A stretch of DNA of 64,000 bases from Allobosea sp. UNC402CLCol. Lineage in GTDB: Bacteria; Pseudomonadota; Alphaproteobacteria; Rhizobiales; Beijerinckiaceae. The stretch is taken from NCBI RefSeq assembly GCF_000745475.1, contig NZ_JQJJ01000009.1, positions 372,001 to 436,000 of the forward strand. Direction: 5' to 3'. A program made the position numbers and the translations under genes. Positions 35,538 to 43,932 of this stretch are shown here, piece by piece. Below the pieces are notes generated by a model. The model made no database searches and was not told the DNA's origin. It worked only from the letters and a program-made list of their open reading frames with translations. The stretch's first letter is position 1; every line of letters begins with the position of its first letter.

Positions 35538-35630
35538 CGTCATTCTCGGGCTTGACCCGAGAATCTGATGACATGGCGGCTCTTTCGCCTCATCGAGCGC
35601 GAGATGCCCGGGTCAAGCCCGAGCATGACG
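35538..35630. repeat. dispersed palindromic repeat, family A, overlapping a gene end
   Basis: CATTCTCGGGCTTGACCCGAG at the left and GATGCCCGGGTCAAGC...CGAGCATGACG at the right. The right part supplies the last six codons and the stop of the S9 peptidase gene that ends at 35613, so insertion of the repeat probably replaced its original 3' end. Confidence 0.8.
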
Positions 35631-37811
35631 CGGGAGGTTCTCGGGCCAGCCTTCGCCGACGGCCTTGATGGCGAAGGCATAGGCCAGCGCCGTTTCCTTC
35701 AGCGAATCGAAGCGCCCGGCCGCGCCGCCATGCCCCGCCTCCATATTGGTGTGGAGCAGGATCGGCCCGCCGCCGGTCATGGTCGCGCGCAGCCGCGCCA
35801 CCCATTTCGCCGGCTCCCAATAGGTCACGCGCGGATCGGTGAGGCCGCCCATCGCCAGGATCGGTGGATAGTCCTGCGCGGTGACGTTGTCATAGGGCGA
35901 GTAGCTGCGGATCGTCTCGAAGGCTTTGACGTCCCGGATCGGATCGCCCCATTCCGGCCATTCCGGCGGCGTCAGCGGCAGGCTGTCGTCGAGGATGGTG
36001 TTGAGCACGTCGACGAAGGGCACCTCCGCGACGATGCCGGCGAAAAGCGCCGGCGCCATGTTGGCGACTGCGCCCATCAGCATGCCGCCGGCGCTGCCGC
36101 CCTCGGCGACGATGCGCCCGCGACGGGTGAAGCCGGCCTCCGCCAGCGCTTCCCCGGCGGCGATGAAGTCGGTGAAGGTATTGCGCTTCTTCTCGCGCTT
36201 GCCGTCGAGATACCAGCGCCAGCCCTTGTCCGTGCCGCCGCGGACATGGGCGATGGCATAGACGAAGCCGCGATCGACCAGGCTGAGCGGCCGCGTCCGG
36301 AACGAGGCGGACATCGCCGAGCCGTAGGAGCCGTAGCCGTAGAGCAGGCAGGGCGCATTGCCGTCGAGCTTCAGATCGGCACGATGCAGGATCGAGATCG
36401 GCACCCGCTCGCCATCCTCTGCCGTCGCGAAGATGCGCCGCACCTTGTAGTCGGCCGGGTTGTGGCCCGACGGCACCTCCTGCCGCTTCAGCAGGGTCCG
36501 CTCGCCGGTTGCGAGATCGTAGTCATAGGTTTCGGCAGGCCGCGCCATCGAGGCATAGATGAAACGCAGCGTATTCGTGTCGAACTCGTAGCCGGCATCC
36601 ATGCCGAGCCCATAGGCCTCCTCGTCGAAGGCGATGCTGCTCTCGGCACCATCTGCGAAGTTGCGGATCACGATGCGCGGCAGCCCTTCCTCGCGCTCCA
36701 GCCGGATCAGCCTGCCCTCGAGGCAGACATGGTCGAGGATGAGCCGGCCCTGCCGATGGGGAATGAGATCGCGCCACCCTGCCGGATCGGGGTTGGCGAG
36801 CGGGGCCGTCACGATCTTGAAGTCTTCCGCCCCCTCGGCATTGGTCAGGATCACGAAGTCGTCGCCATGGTGCTCGACGCTGTATTGCCGGCCGGGCAGG
36901 CGCGCGGCGACGAGGCTGAGCTTCGCTTCGGGCGAAGCCAGATCGAGCAAACGGATCTCCGAGGTTTCGTGATCGCTGATCGAGATCAGCAGGAAGCGGC
37001 CGGACTGGGTCTTGTCGATGTCGACGAACATGCCGGCATCGCTCTCGTCATGCAGCAGCTCATCCGTCTCGGCCGCCGTGCCCAGACGATGCCGCAGCAC
37101 CCGCGACGGGCGGTGATCGGCATCAACGGCGACGTAGAAGAACGAACGGGAATCGCTCGCCCAGACGATGTCGCCCGTGGCGTCGTTGACCTGGTCGGGC
37201 AGGTCCTCGCCCGTTTCGAGATCGCGGACGCGGATTCCATGCAGTTCCGAGCCGGCCTCGTCCGCGCTCCAGGCAAGCAGCCGATGGTCGGGACTATGGA
37301 CGGCGTCGCCGAGGTCGAAGAAGTCCTTGCCTTCGGCCAGGGCATCGGCGTCGAGCATGATCTGCTCGCGGCTCTTGCCTTTGTCTTTGCCCTTGTCCTT
37401 GCCGTGACCTTCCCGCGGGCGGCGGCAGATCAATGGATGCTCGGCTCCCTTGCGATAGCGTGAATAGTAGAGCCAGGCGCCGTCCGGCTGTGGAACGCTG
37501 GAATCGTCTTCCTTGATCCGGCCGCGCATTTCCTTGACGAGTTCGCGCTGCAGGTCGCGGGTCGAGGCCATCAACGCCTTGCAATAGACATTCTCTGCTT
37601 CGAGATAGTCGCGGATATCGGCGGGCAGCACTTCGGGGTTGCGGAGCACATCCTTCCAGTTCGGGGCTCGCAGCCAGTCGTAATCATCGCGCAACAGCAC
37701 GCCGTGGACGGTGCTTTCCTTCGTCCTGATCTCCGCTTTGGGCGGCGCCGGCAGGCGGCGGGATCGGCGCGATACGCCGCTCTGATCTCGAAGGCCGGGG
37801 GCAGGACGCAT
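35613..37811 (-). CDS. S9 prolyl oligopeptidase family peptidase (oligopeptidase B-like)
   Basis: 732 residues from the ATG at 37811, with GGAG eight bases upstream. The N-terminal beta-propeller covers about residues 30-440 (YDWLRAPNWKDVLRNPEVL is typical of PtrB). The alpha/beta-hydrolase domain has the nucleophile Ser in GRIVAEGGSAGGMLMGA, an acid in MGGLTDPRVTYWEPAKW and the His in NMEAGHGG. Oligopeptidase B cleaves short peptides after basic residues. An unusual Lys/Gly/Asp insert (HGKDKGKDKGKSREQ) is present near residue 140. The last residues are encoded by a palindromic repeat. Confidence 0.92.
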   Translation of the reverse strand: MRPAPGLRDQSGVSRRSRRLPAPPKAEIRTKESTVHGVLLRDDYDWLRAPNWKDVLRNPEVLPADIRDYLEAENVYCKALMASTRDLQRELVKEMRGRIKEDDSSVPQPDGAWLYYSRYRKGAEHPLICRRPREGHGKDKGKDKGKSREQIMLDADALAEGKDFFDLGDAVHSPDHRLLAWSADEAGSELHGIRVRDLETGEDLPDQVNDATGDIVWASDSRSFFYVAVDADHRPSRVLRHRLGTAAETDELLHDESDAGMFVDIDKTQSGRFLLISISDHETSEIRLLDLASPEAKLSLVAARLPGRQYSVEHHGDDFVILTNAEGAEDFKIVTAPLANPDPAGWRDLIPHRQGRLILDHVCLEGRLIRLEREEGLPRIVIRNFADGAESSIAFDEEAYGLGMDAGYEFDTNTLRFIYASMARPAETYDYDLATGERTLLKRQEVPSGHNPADYKVRRIFATAEDGERVPISILHRADLKLDGNAPCLLYGYGSYGSAMSASFRTRPLSLVDRGFVYAIAHVRGGTDKGWRWYLDGKREKKRNTFTDFIAAGEALAEAGFTRRGRIVAEGGSAGGMLMGAVANMAPALFAGIVAEVPFVDVLNTILDDSLPLTPPEWPEWGDPIRDVKAFETIRSYSPYDNVTAQDYPPILAMGGLTDPRVTYWEPAKWVARLRATMTGGGPILLHTNMEAGHGGAAGRFDSLKETALAYAFAIKAVGEGWPENLPRHARA

Positions 37812-38140
37812 GAGCGGTTCTCCATGACGGGCGCCCGAGAGGTAGAGCCCCGCTGCTACGGTGACAAGACGCACTTCTTGTCGGTAGGTATACCTTTGCG
37901 TGCATTGGAAATCGCAGTCATTTGCGCTGCCGAATATTGGATCAAGATATTCCTGTTCGATTGAATTGTTCTCTTGCGTGAATAGCCAGTATCCATTACA
38001 GGCTGATCTCGATCGATCGGGTCGATGATTCTGTTTCCGGTAGTGCCCGCCACTATTGGCAAGGATGGCCACCAGGTGGGGCTTTCAAAGACGGGCGATC
38101 GCCAAAGTCCACGTTAAGAACGATAAGGAGCGACATAGCT
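37812..38140. other. AT-rich divergent region upstream of mucR
   Basis: No gene in 329 bases. About 37860-38010 is markedly richer in A+T than the rest of the window (for example TTGAATTGTTCTCTTG). MucR proteins bind AT-rich DNA with T-A steps and repress their own genes, so this is a plausible autoregulatory site. The mucR start is preceded by AAGGAG. Confidence 0.5.
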
Positions 38141-38557
38141 ATGGCCGATCACGAGGGAGCGGACTTCATCGAACTGACGGCAGACATCGTTTCTGCCTAT
38201 GTCTCCAACAATTCAGTTCCTGCGTCCGACTTGCCGGCGCTGATCAGCGAAGTCCATTCGGCGCTCAGCCGCGTCATCGGCGGTGTGGCTCCGGTGCTTC
38301 CGGTCGAGGCGCCGAAGCCGGCGATCCCGGTCAAGAAGTCGATTACTGCCGATTTCCTGGTCTGCCTCGAGGACGGCAAGAAATTCAAGTCGCTGAAGCG
38401 CCATCTGCGCACGCAGTACAACATGTCGCCGGAGCAGTATCGCGAGAAGTGGGGCCTGCCGCCCGACTACCCGATGGTCGCTCCGAACTACGCCGAGGCT
38501 CGCTCGCAGCTCGCGAAGAAGATGGGCCTGGGCCAGCAGCGTCGCAAGCGTCGCTGA
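38141..38557 (+). CDS. mucR: MucR/Ros-family zinc-finger transcriptional regulator
   Basis: 138 residues. The N-terminal helical oligomerisation region ([13 protein letters not shown]) is followed by the Ros finger [27 protein letters not shown] and the family tail [22 protein letters not shown]. MucR/Ros proteins silence AT-rich promoters (exopolysaccharide, motility, virulence, cell cycle). Compared with Ros (C-x2-C-x9-H-x3-4-H), this copy has C75, D78, H88 and Q92-Y93, so the second and fourth ligands are changed. Such variants exist in rhizobia and may fold with weak or no zinc. A strong terminator follows. Confidence 0.95.
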   Translation: MADHEGADFIELTADIVSAYVSNNSVPASDLPALISEVHSALSRVIGGVAPVLPVEAPKPAIPVKKSITADFLVCLEDGKKFKSLKRHLRTQYNMSPEQYREKWGLPPDYPMVAPNYAEARSQLAKKMGLGQQRRKRR

Positions 38558-38588
38558 GACGCGGGACGAAGCAGAATTTCATCGACAG

Positions 38589-38616
38589 AAGCCGCCGGAT
38601 TTCCGGCGGCTTTTTT
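38589..38616 (+). terminator. intrinsic terminator of mucR
   Basis: Stem AAGCCGCCGG / CCGGCGGCTT with an ATTT loop, running into a T6 tract, 32 bases after the stop. Confidence 0.93.
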
Positions 38617-38695
38617 CATGCCGATCGTTTCGTGCCGGTCGTTTCTTACTGGTCGCTTCTTGCCGCCGTTCGCGGGGATAACCGAGCGCGCAGGC

Positions 38696-38722
38696 TTGCC
38701 AAGGCGAATATAAGAATATAAT
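38696..38722 (+). promoter_or_regulatory. candidate promoter of the HTH / DUF6456 pair
   Basis: TTGCCA at 38696-38701 and a perfect TATAAT at 38717-38722, 15 bases apart (shorter than ideal), in an AT-rich patch 56 bases before the HTH gene. Confidence 0.45.
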
Positions 38723-38777
38723 CCTATTACCCGGATCTCGCGCCGTCGCTCGCGCAATCGGAGAATGGGAACATAAC

Positions 38778-39143
38778 ATGAACAATATCAAGGCCGGCCC
38801 TGACATGATCTTGCAGGAGGCTGCCGGCGCCAGACTGGCCGAGGCCACCGTCGCGGCTGCGGCGAAGATCGCTCCCGGGAAGCTCAGGGCCTTCAATCGC
38901 GGCCGGCGGCCGGTCGCCCGGGCGCGCCAGCGGGCGATGTATCTGGCCCATGTCGCCTTCGGACTGAGCCTCACCCGCGTCGGCGCCTGTTTCGGACGGG
39001 ACCGGACCACGGTGCGCCATGCCTGCGCCTTGGTGGAGGACAGCCGCGACGATCCGGGGACGGAATTCGGCCTGAACGCACTCGAAGCGGCCCTCCTTGC
39101 CGCCAGTGCCAGCCTGTCGGCCCATCCGAGGGAGATTCTGTGA
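38778..39143 (+). CDS. helix-turn-helix protein resembling DnaA domain IV
   Basis: 121 residues. The segment ARQRAMYLAHVAFGLSLTRVGACFGRDRTTVRHACALVED (about residues 54-93) matches the pattern of the DnaA C-terminal DNA-binding domain, including the FGRDRTTVRHA signature that contacts DnaA boxes. No AAA+ ATPase domain is present. It may bind DnaA boxes as a regulator or decoy, or be a transcription factor. The stop codon overlaps the next gene's start (TGATG), so the two are coupled. Downstream of mucR but behind its terminator. Confidence 0.82.
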   Translation: MNNIKAGPDMILQEAAGARLAEATVAAAAKIAPGKLRAFNRGRRPVARARQRAMYLAHVAFGLSLTRVGACFGRDRTTVRHACALVEDSRDDPGTEFGLNALEAALLAASASLSAHPREIL

Positions 39144-39940
39144 TGACGAACGAGATCGACCGGCGTGATCGCGAGCGGCTCCTGCGCCATCTGCGCGAGC
39201 CGAATGCCTATGGCATCGTCTCTCCGCTCGGCTGCGGCCGGATCGCGCTCTATCGCGAGCGGAACGGCGCGAGCCTTGGCGCAGGCTATGTCGCGGCGGA
39301 AGCGGCGGCGGCGCTCATGGCCGAGGGGTTGATCGCCTGGGCGGGCGAGGGCAGGGGCGCCCGCCTTACGCTGAAGGAGGCGTCTTCCGGGCAAGGCCTT
39401 CCCGCCGCCCCGTCATCCGACGCAGCGCAGGCGCCGGAGGTCCGGATCGACGAGCGCGAAAGCCCCTTGCTCTGGCTGAGGCGGCGGCCCGGCAAGGACG
39501 GCAAGCCGCAGATCAGCGACGAGGAATTCGCCGCCGGCGAGCGCTTCCGGGCCGATTTCACGCGCGCGCAGATGCTGCCGCGCACGACCATGAACTGGGA
39601 TGCGGCGCTGACCCCGGATGAGCGTAGCCCCGGCCCGCGCGATCCCGCCGGCGCGTCCGATGTGGCCATCGCGGCCCGCCAGCGCGTCCGGCATGCCTGC
39701 GAGCGGCTGGGGCCTGCGCTGTCCGGCCTCGCCATCGACGTCTGCGGCTTCCTGAAGGGGCTCGATCTAGTCGAGCGCGAACGGCACTGGCCGGCACGCT
39801 CGGCCAAGGTCGTGCTGCGCGTCGCGCTTGCGACGCTGGCCTCGCATTACGGCATGGATCGCGGCGGCAAGCCGTCCGGTCTTACCGCCTGGCAGGCGCC
39901 GGATGCCCGGCCGGACATCCCGCCTGTGGCCGGGCGCTGA
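39143..39940 (+). CDS. DUF6456 domain protein
   Basis: 265 residues from the ATG at 39143 with GGGAG eight bases upstream; a GTG at 39140 is the adjacent alternative. The C-terminal half (SPLLWLRRRPGKDGKPQISDEEFAAGERFRADFTRAQMLPRTTMNWD...) is the DUF6456 region, rich in Arg and likely helical. The N-terminal about 80 residues look like a winged-helix module (GRIALYRERNGASLGAGYVAAEAAAALMAEGLI). Function unknown. Translational coupling to the DnaA-IV-like protein suggests a joint DNA-binding role. Confidence 0.82.
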   Translation: MTNEIDRRDRERLLRHLREPNAYGIVSPLGCGRIALYRERNGASLGAGYVAAEAAAALMAEGLIAWAGEGRGARLTLKEASSGQGLPAAPSSDAAQAPEVRIDERESPLLWLRRRPGKDGKPQISDEEFAAGERFRADFTRAQMLPRTTMNWDAALTPDERSPGPRDPAGASDVAIAARQRVRHACERLGPALSGLAIDVCGFLKGLDLVERERHWPARSAKVVLRVALATLASHYGMDRGGKPSGLTAWQAPDARPDIPPVAGR

Positions 39941-39946
39941 GCCGTT

Positions 39947-40372
39947 TCACGCTGCCGTGGCGCGGGCGTCGCTCTTGATGCGCTCGATCATGGCGCGCAC
40001 GCCGTTCGAGCGCTGCGGCGTGAGATGCGCGGCGAGGCCAAGCTTCTCGTAGATCGCGAAGGCGTCGGTCGCGAGGATCTCCTCCGCCTTCCGGCCCGAG
40101 AAGATGGCGAGCGCCAGCGCGACGAGACCGCGCACGATATGGGCGTCGCTGTCGCCGCGGAAGAACAGGCGCGTCTGCGGGCCGGGCCCGCCTTCGCGAC
40201 GCAGGTCGAGCCAGACCTGGCTGGCGCAGCCGCGCACCTTGTTGGTGTCGTTATGCGCGTCCTCGGGCAGCGGCTCGAGGCTCTTGCCGAGCTCGATCAG
40301 GTAGCGGTAGCGGTCGTCCCATTCGTCGAGCAGCTCGAAATTGGCGACGATCTCGTCGAGAGTGGTGGTCAT
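39947..40372 (-). CDS. sufE: SufE family cysteine-desulfurase activator
   Basis: 141 residues from the ATG at 40372. The sulfur-accepting Cys is C49 in NKVRGCASQVWL, the SufE signature. SufE takes persulfide sulfur from SufS and passes it on for iron-sulfur cluster assembly. It is not next to the suf operon here, as often in Rhizobiales. Convergent with the DUF6456 gene, six bases apart. Confidence 0.93.
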   Translation of the reverse strand: MTTTLDEIVANFELLDEWDDRYRYLIELGKSLEPLPEDAHNDTNKVRGCASQVWLDLRREGGPGPQTRLFFRGDSDAHIVRGLVALALAIFSGRKAEEILATDAFAIYEKLGLAAHLTPQRSNGVRAMIERIKSDARATAA

Positions 40373-40449
40373 GTCCTGCCTTGCCGACCTCCGATCCATC
40401 CAGAGCCGGCGCGCTCTCTTCCCGCGCCTTGCGGGCTTTCGTCAAGCAT

Positions 40450-40716
40450 TCAACGCGGGGCGGAGCGACCGGTTGCAGCCGATGCCGCGGCGTTGATGAT
40501 ACGCCCACGCGTCTCCGGATCGAGTCCCGCCAGGATCTGGGCCGCCTCGCGGGCCGCTGTGAGGCTGCCGGCCGCCACGCGCGGCTCGGCCTGGACCGCG
40601 CTCACGACCTGCCGCACGGCCTGGGGCAGCTCCACCTCGGCCGGCTTGCCGCCATGGACCGGGGAGTTGATCGCGATCAGGCCGATGATCGCGACCTTGC
40701 GCAGGAAGTAAGCCAT
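40450..40716 (-). CDS. small membrane-anchored protein, DUF5330-like
   Basis: 88 residues with one N-terminal hydrophobic segment (YFLRKVAIIGLIAINSP) and a helical tail rich in Ala. It precedes sufE on the same strand, a common place for the DUF5330 family of Rhizobiales, but the match is by pattern and context only. Function unknown. Confidence 0.6.
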   Translation of the reverse strand: MAYFLRKVAIIGLIAINSPVHGGKPAEVELPQAVRQVVSAVQAEPRVAAGSLTAAREAAQILAGLDPETRGRIINAAASAATGRSAPR

Positions 40717-41037
40717 CTCGATCTCCGTTGCGGTTCTTGCGACCGCGACGCTGACCCTAGCCGGGGATCCGGAAAAATCGCGTCATTCCAAACGCTCAAA
40801 TGCGAGTCGAATGCGGATGGTGATCTTCAGGTTCCGTTCACCCTGCTTTGAACCTTCATGCCACATGAGAAAGCCGCCGAAACAAGCGTAACTATCTGCC
40901 GAATTTATATAAACTTGAAATTGGCCGCCTGTGGGGCGTCTTGTCGGGCGATCGCCTTAAGCCCCGCTTAAACCCGCCATGGCGAGATAGCGGCAAGCGG
41001 GCATGTCGGTCCGCACGAGTTAGGCGTTGCGTTTCGG
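40717..41037. other. divergent region upstream of the sensor kinase, with CtrA box
   Basis: 321 bases without a gene. Lower in GC at about 40850-40925 (ATTTATATAAACTTGAAATT). It carries a perfect CtrA-type box at 40957-40971, listed separately. Confidence 0.55.
40957..40971 (+). promoter_or_regulatory. CtrA-type binding box TTAA-N7-TTAA
   Basis: TTAAGCCCCGCTTAA, exact to the alphaproteobacterial CtrA half-site pair, 66 bases before the kinase start. Confidence 0.65.
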
Positions 41038-42846
41038 ATGGTGATGGCAGCACTCAGGACACAGGCGGCGGCACTGGTGCATGCATCGGCGCGGTCGGAC
41101 ACCTGCGAGAGGGGGCGCCACGAGCGCTTCATCCTGTCGCGGCTGCTCGTCGGCGCCGGTGCCCTTGGTCTTGCGCCTGCCTATCTCGCCTGGCGCGGAA
41201 CGCTTGGCACCTTCGAGGCCGCGATCGTCGTGGCAGCGGCGCTGCCGCTCCTGGCCGTCTTCATTCTCTCCCGCAGCGGGCGGCTCGACATCGCCCATGC
41301 CGTCTCGGCGGCTGCACTGTCCCTGTTCATCGTGACGCTCGCGGCTGCGACCGGCGGCGCGCGCTCGCCGCTCCTCGCCGGGCTCGCCATCCTGCCGGTG
41401 GAGGCCGCCAGTCTCGGCGGCCGGAAATACGTGTTTCGCGCCGGGATGGTGGCGGTGACCGCGCTGCTGGCCATGGTCGTCGCCGACCAGCTCGGCGCCT
41501 TCGCCGCTCCCGCGGCCTGGACGCAGCAGGCGATGCCGCTTCTCGTCATCGGGGCACTGGTGCAGGCGCTCGTCGTCACCGCGATCATGCTGCGTCGGCG
41601 CGATACGGAATTGCGCGAATACAAGGCGTCCGACGAGCGCGCCCGGGCGCTGCTCGACCATGTCGGCGATCTCGTGACCTGGCATGACGTGGACGGTGCC
41701 GTCGTCTTCGCCAATGCCGCGGCGCGCCAGCTCGCGGGAGCCGAGCCGCGCGAATTGATGGGCCGTGGCCTGTTCGAGCGTGTCCACATCGCCGACCGTC
41801 CGCTGTTCCTCAAGGCGCTGAGCGATGCCGCCCATGGCGATGCCGGCGTCAGCGCCTGCTTCCGCACCCTGTTCGTGCCGCGGGAGGATGGCGGGGCGGG
41901 GCGGGTGCCGGTCTCGCGCTGGCTCGAAATGCAGGCTTATCGGGTCGCGGGGTCTCAAGCCGGCAAGGGCGCGACCGTCGTCTGCGTGATGCGCGACGTC
42001 ACCGCGCGCCGGGTGCTGGACGAGGAGCGCGAGCGCGGCCATGCCGAGGCGCTCAAGGCCAACGACATCAAGGGCCGCTTCCTGGCGACGGTCAGCCATG
42101 AATTGCGCACGCCGCTCAACGCCATCATCGGTTTCTCCGAGATGCTCAGCATGGACGAGACGGGGCGCCTCGATGCCGGCAAGCGCGCCGAATATGCGCG
42201 GATCGTCCATGCCTCGGGCAACCATCTGCTCGATGTCGTCAACACATTGCTCGACATCTCGAAAATCGAGAGCGGCGCCATGTCGATCGAGCGTGAGCCG
42301 CTCGACCTCGGGGTGCTGGCGCAGGATTGCTGTGCGCTGATGGCGTTGCGCGCCGAAACCGGCGGTATCGCGCTCGAGCATGTTCTGGGCCCTGCGCTGC
42401 CGCAGGTCGAGGGCGACAGGCGCGCGCTCAAGCAGGTCGTCCTCAACCTCCTCTCCAACGCGGTCAAGTTCACCCCTGCCGGCGGCCGCGTCACCCTGGC
42501 CGTTATTCGCGACGGGGATGTGATCGACCTCTCCGTCTCCGACACGGGCATCGGCATCTGTGCCGCCGATCTGCCGCGATTGGGTGATCCCTTCTTCCAG
42601 GTCAAAGGCTCCTATGACCGCTCGCATGAAGGCACCGGCCTCGGGCTTTCCGTGGTGCGCGGGCTCGTCGGCCTGCATGGCGGGCGGCTGAGCATCGAGA
42701 GCGCTCCCGGCGTGGGCACGCGCGTTTCGGTGCGCCTGCCGGTCGGCGGCGCCGAGACGGTCGAGCCGCCGGCCAAGATCGTGACCTTCGCCAGGGCGCC
42801 GCGCCGTGGCATCGACACCAAAGAACCGCTTCGCCTGACTGCCTGA
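41038..42846 (+). CDS. PAS-domain sensor histidine kinase of the DivJ/PdhS type
   Basis: 602 residues. Six hydrophobic segments between about 35 and 187, a PAS domain at 200-325, the dimerisation/phosphoacceptor domain with H354 in TVSHELRTPLNAIIGFSEML, and an ATPase domain with N-box NLLSNAVKF, DTGIGI and GTGLGLSVV. The H-box and domain order match DivJ/PleC/PdhS kinases that control the response regulator DivK. A CtrA box upstream and the downstream Pro-rich membrane protein and DUF1491 genes support a cell-cycle kinase. No linked response regulator. Assignment to DivJ rather than another PdhS family member is inference. Confidence 0.88.
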   Translation: MVMAALRTQAAALVHASARSDTCERGRHERFILSRLLVGAGALGLAPAYLAWRGTLGTFEAAIVVAAALPLLAVFILSRSGRLDIAHAVSAAALSLFIVTLAAATGGARSPLLAGLAILPVEAASLGGRKYVFRAGMVAVTALLAMVVADQLGAFAAPAAWTQQAMPLLVIGALVQALVVTAIMLRRRDTELREYKASDERARALLDHVGDLVTWHDVDGAVVFANAAARQLAGAEPRELMGRGLFERVHIADRPLFLKALSDAAHGDAGVSACFRTLFVPREDGGAGRVPVSRWLEMQAYRVAGSQAGKGATVVCVMRDVTARRVLDEERERGHAEALKANDIKGRFLATVSHELRTPLNAIIGFSEMLSMDETGRLDAGKRAEYARIVHASGNHLLDVVNTLLDISKIESGAMSIEREPLDLGVLAQDCCALMALRAETGGIALEHVLGPALPQVEGDRRALKQVVLNLLSNAVKFTPAGGRVTLAVIRDGDVIDLSVSDTGIGICAADLPRLGDPFFQVKGSYDRSHEGTGLGLSVVRGLVGLHGGRLSIESAPGVGTRVSVRLPVGGAETVEPPAKIVTFARAPRRGIDTKEPLRLTA

Positions 42847-42861
42847 GAACGAGCCGAACAG

Positions 42862-43476
42862 ATGTCCGCAACCATGGCCGCCCGCGCCCGCCCCGGCGCC
42901 TCCTTGTCCGCTCCGGTCCGGCGCGCGCAGCCGGCGCGCCGGAAATCGTCCCCATGGTTCGCCCGCCTCATCCGGACGGCGAGCCGGCGGCCGGGCCGTG
43001 CTCTGATCCTGCTCGTTTTCGGCATCGTCTCGCTCGCCATCGTCGCCAATGCGCTGATGTTCCAGACGGCGCGCCATCCCCATCCGATCCTGTCGGCGCC
43101 GCGCCCGGTCGAGGAGGCGCGTCCCGCCGCCCGGCGTGCCGAACCCGCGCCGGCTCCCGCTGCGGCGCCTCCGACCGACATTCCTTCGCTGCTGGGCCCG
43201 GCCCTGCCGCCGTCGCGCCCCAGCGACCTGTCCCAGGCACAGCCGGCCGTGCGTGAGGCCGCGCCCCGGCCGCCTGCGGCCGTCACCAATGTCGCGCGCA
43301 CGCCGGCCCCGGCTCCCGCCCCGGCGGCAGCCCCCGCGCCGCGCGCTGCTGCGGCTCCCGCTCCGCGCGATCCCATCGCCGATCTGATCAACGGCGCGGA
43401 TATGCGTCCGCCGGCGGAGATCCGCGGCGCCGCCACGCGTTCGGCGGCCGCGCCGCGCCGCACGGCTTCCAATTGA
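42862..43476 (+). CDS. membrane-anchored Pro/Ala-rich protein following the kinase
   Basis: 204 residues. A basic N terminus (ARRKSSPWFARLIRTASRRPGR), one membrane helix at about 49-67 (LILLVFGIVSLAIVANALMF), then about 130 residues of Pro/Ala-rich periplasmic sequence without a globular domain. Homologues beside this kinase in other Rhizobiales can end in a peptidoglycan-binding domain; that domain is absent here. It starts 16 bases after the kinase stop, so it shares the kinase mRNA. Confidence 0.78.
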   Translation: MSATMAARARPGASLSAPVRRAQPARRKSSPWFARLIRTASRRPGRALILLVFGIVSLAIVANALMFQTARHPHPILSAPRPVEEARPAARRAEPAPAPAAAPPTDIPSLLGPALPPSRPSDLSQAQPAVREAAPRPPAAVTNVARTPAPAPAPAAAPAPRAAAAPAPRDPIADLINGADMRPPAEIRGAATRSAAAPRRTASN

Positions 43477-43495
43477 CGCCCGGCTTCGCCAGCCC

Positions 43496-43831
43496 ATGGC
43501 GCGCCTGACCAGCGAGTTCTGGGTTTCGGCCTGGCTGCGGCAGGCGGCGCATGACGGGCTCATCGCCGTGCTGCGGCGTCGCGGCGCGGCCGAGGCTGGC
43601 GCGATCTTCGTCAAGCTTGACCGCCTCGACGGCACCGCCGTGCTCTATGGCCCGGCGCCGCAGACGCTCGCCAGCGACGACGGTGTCCGTCGCTTCCAGC
43701 TCCTGCTCGACGCCGATCCGTTGACGGTCGAGGATCGTGTCACGCGCGAATTGCGCTTCGACGGTGACCTCTGGCTCGTCGAGATCGAGAACCGGGCGGG
43801 CGATCCGCGCCTGGAGCTGGTGAGCGACTAG
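43496..43831 (+). CDS. DUF1491 family protein
   Basis: 111 residues, soluble. Family pattern: LTSEFWVSAWLRQAAHDGLIAVLRRRGAAEAGAIFVKLDRLDG and RELRFDGDLWLVEIENRAG. Function unknown. It is the third gene of the kinase operon, 20 bases after the Pro-rich membrane protein, an order kept in many Rhizobiales, which argues for a functional tie to cell-cycle or envelope growth. Confidence 0.9.
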   Translation: MARLTSEFWVSAWLRQAAHDGLIAVLRRRGAAEAGAIFVKLDRLDGTAVLYGPAPQTLASDDGVRRFQLLLDADPLTVEDRVTRELRFDGDLWLVEIENRAGDPRLELVSD

Positions 43832-43832
43832 C

Positions 43833-43880
43833 GCATGTTCTTCACGCGAAGCGGACACCGGTTCGCGTGAAGAACATGCG
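43833..43880. repeat. dispersed palindromic repeat, family B
   Basis: GCATGTTCTTCACGCGAAGC then GGACACCGGTTCGCGTGAAG then AACATGC: long inverted arms (GCATGTTCTTCACGCGAA against TTCGCGTGAAGAACATGC). It lies between convergent DUF1491 and DUF2336 genes and could stop both transcripts. Confidence 0.85.
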
Positions 43881-43932
43881 ATAAAACAAAGAGATGGAGC
43901 ATTCCTCCGATTCGGAGAGACGCGGAAATGCT

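Noticed and set aside
34078..35574. Leftward open frame as long as the rightward membrane-protein gene
   Set aside because: The rightward frame has membrane helices and a compact C-terminal module; the leftward product is Arg/Gly-rich without features.
41020..43635. Long leftward open frame opposite the sensor kinase
   Set aside because: Same composition artefact; the opposite strand encodes an intact histidine kinase with all motifs.
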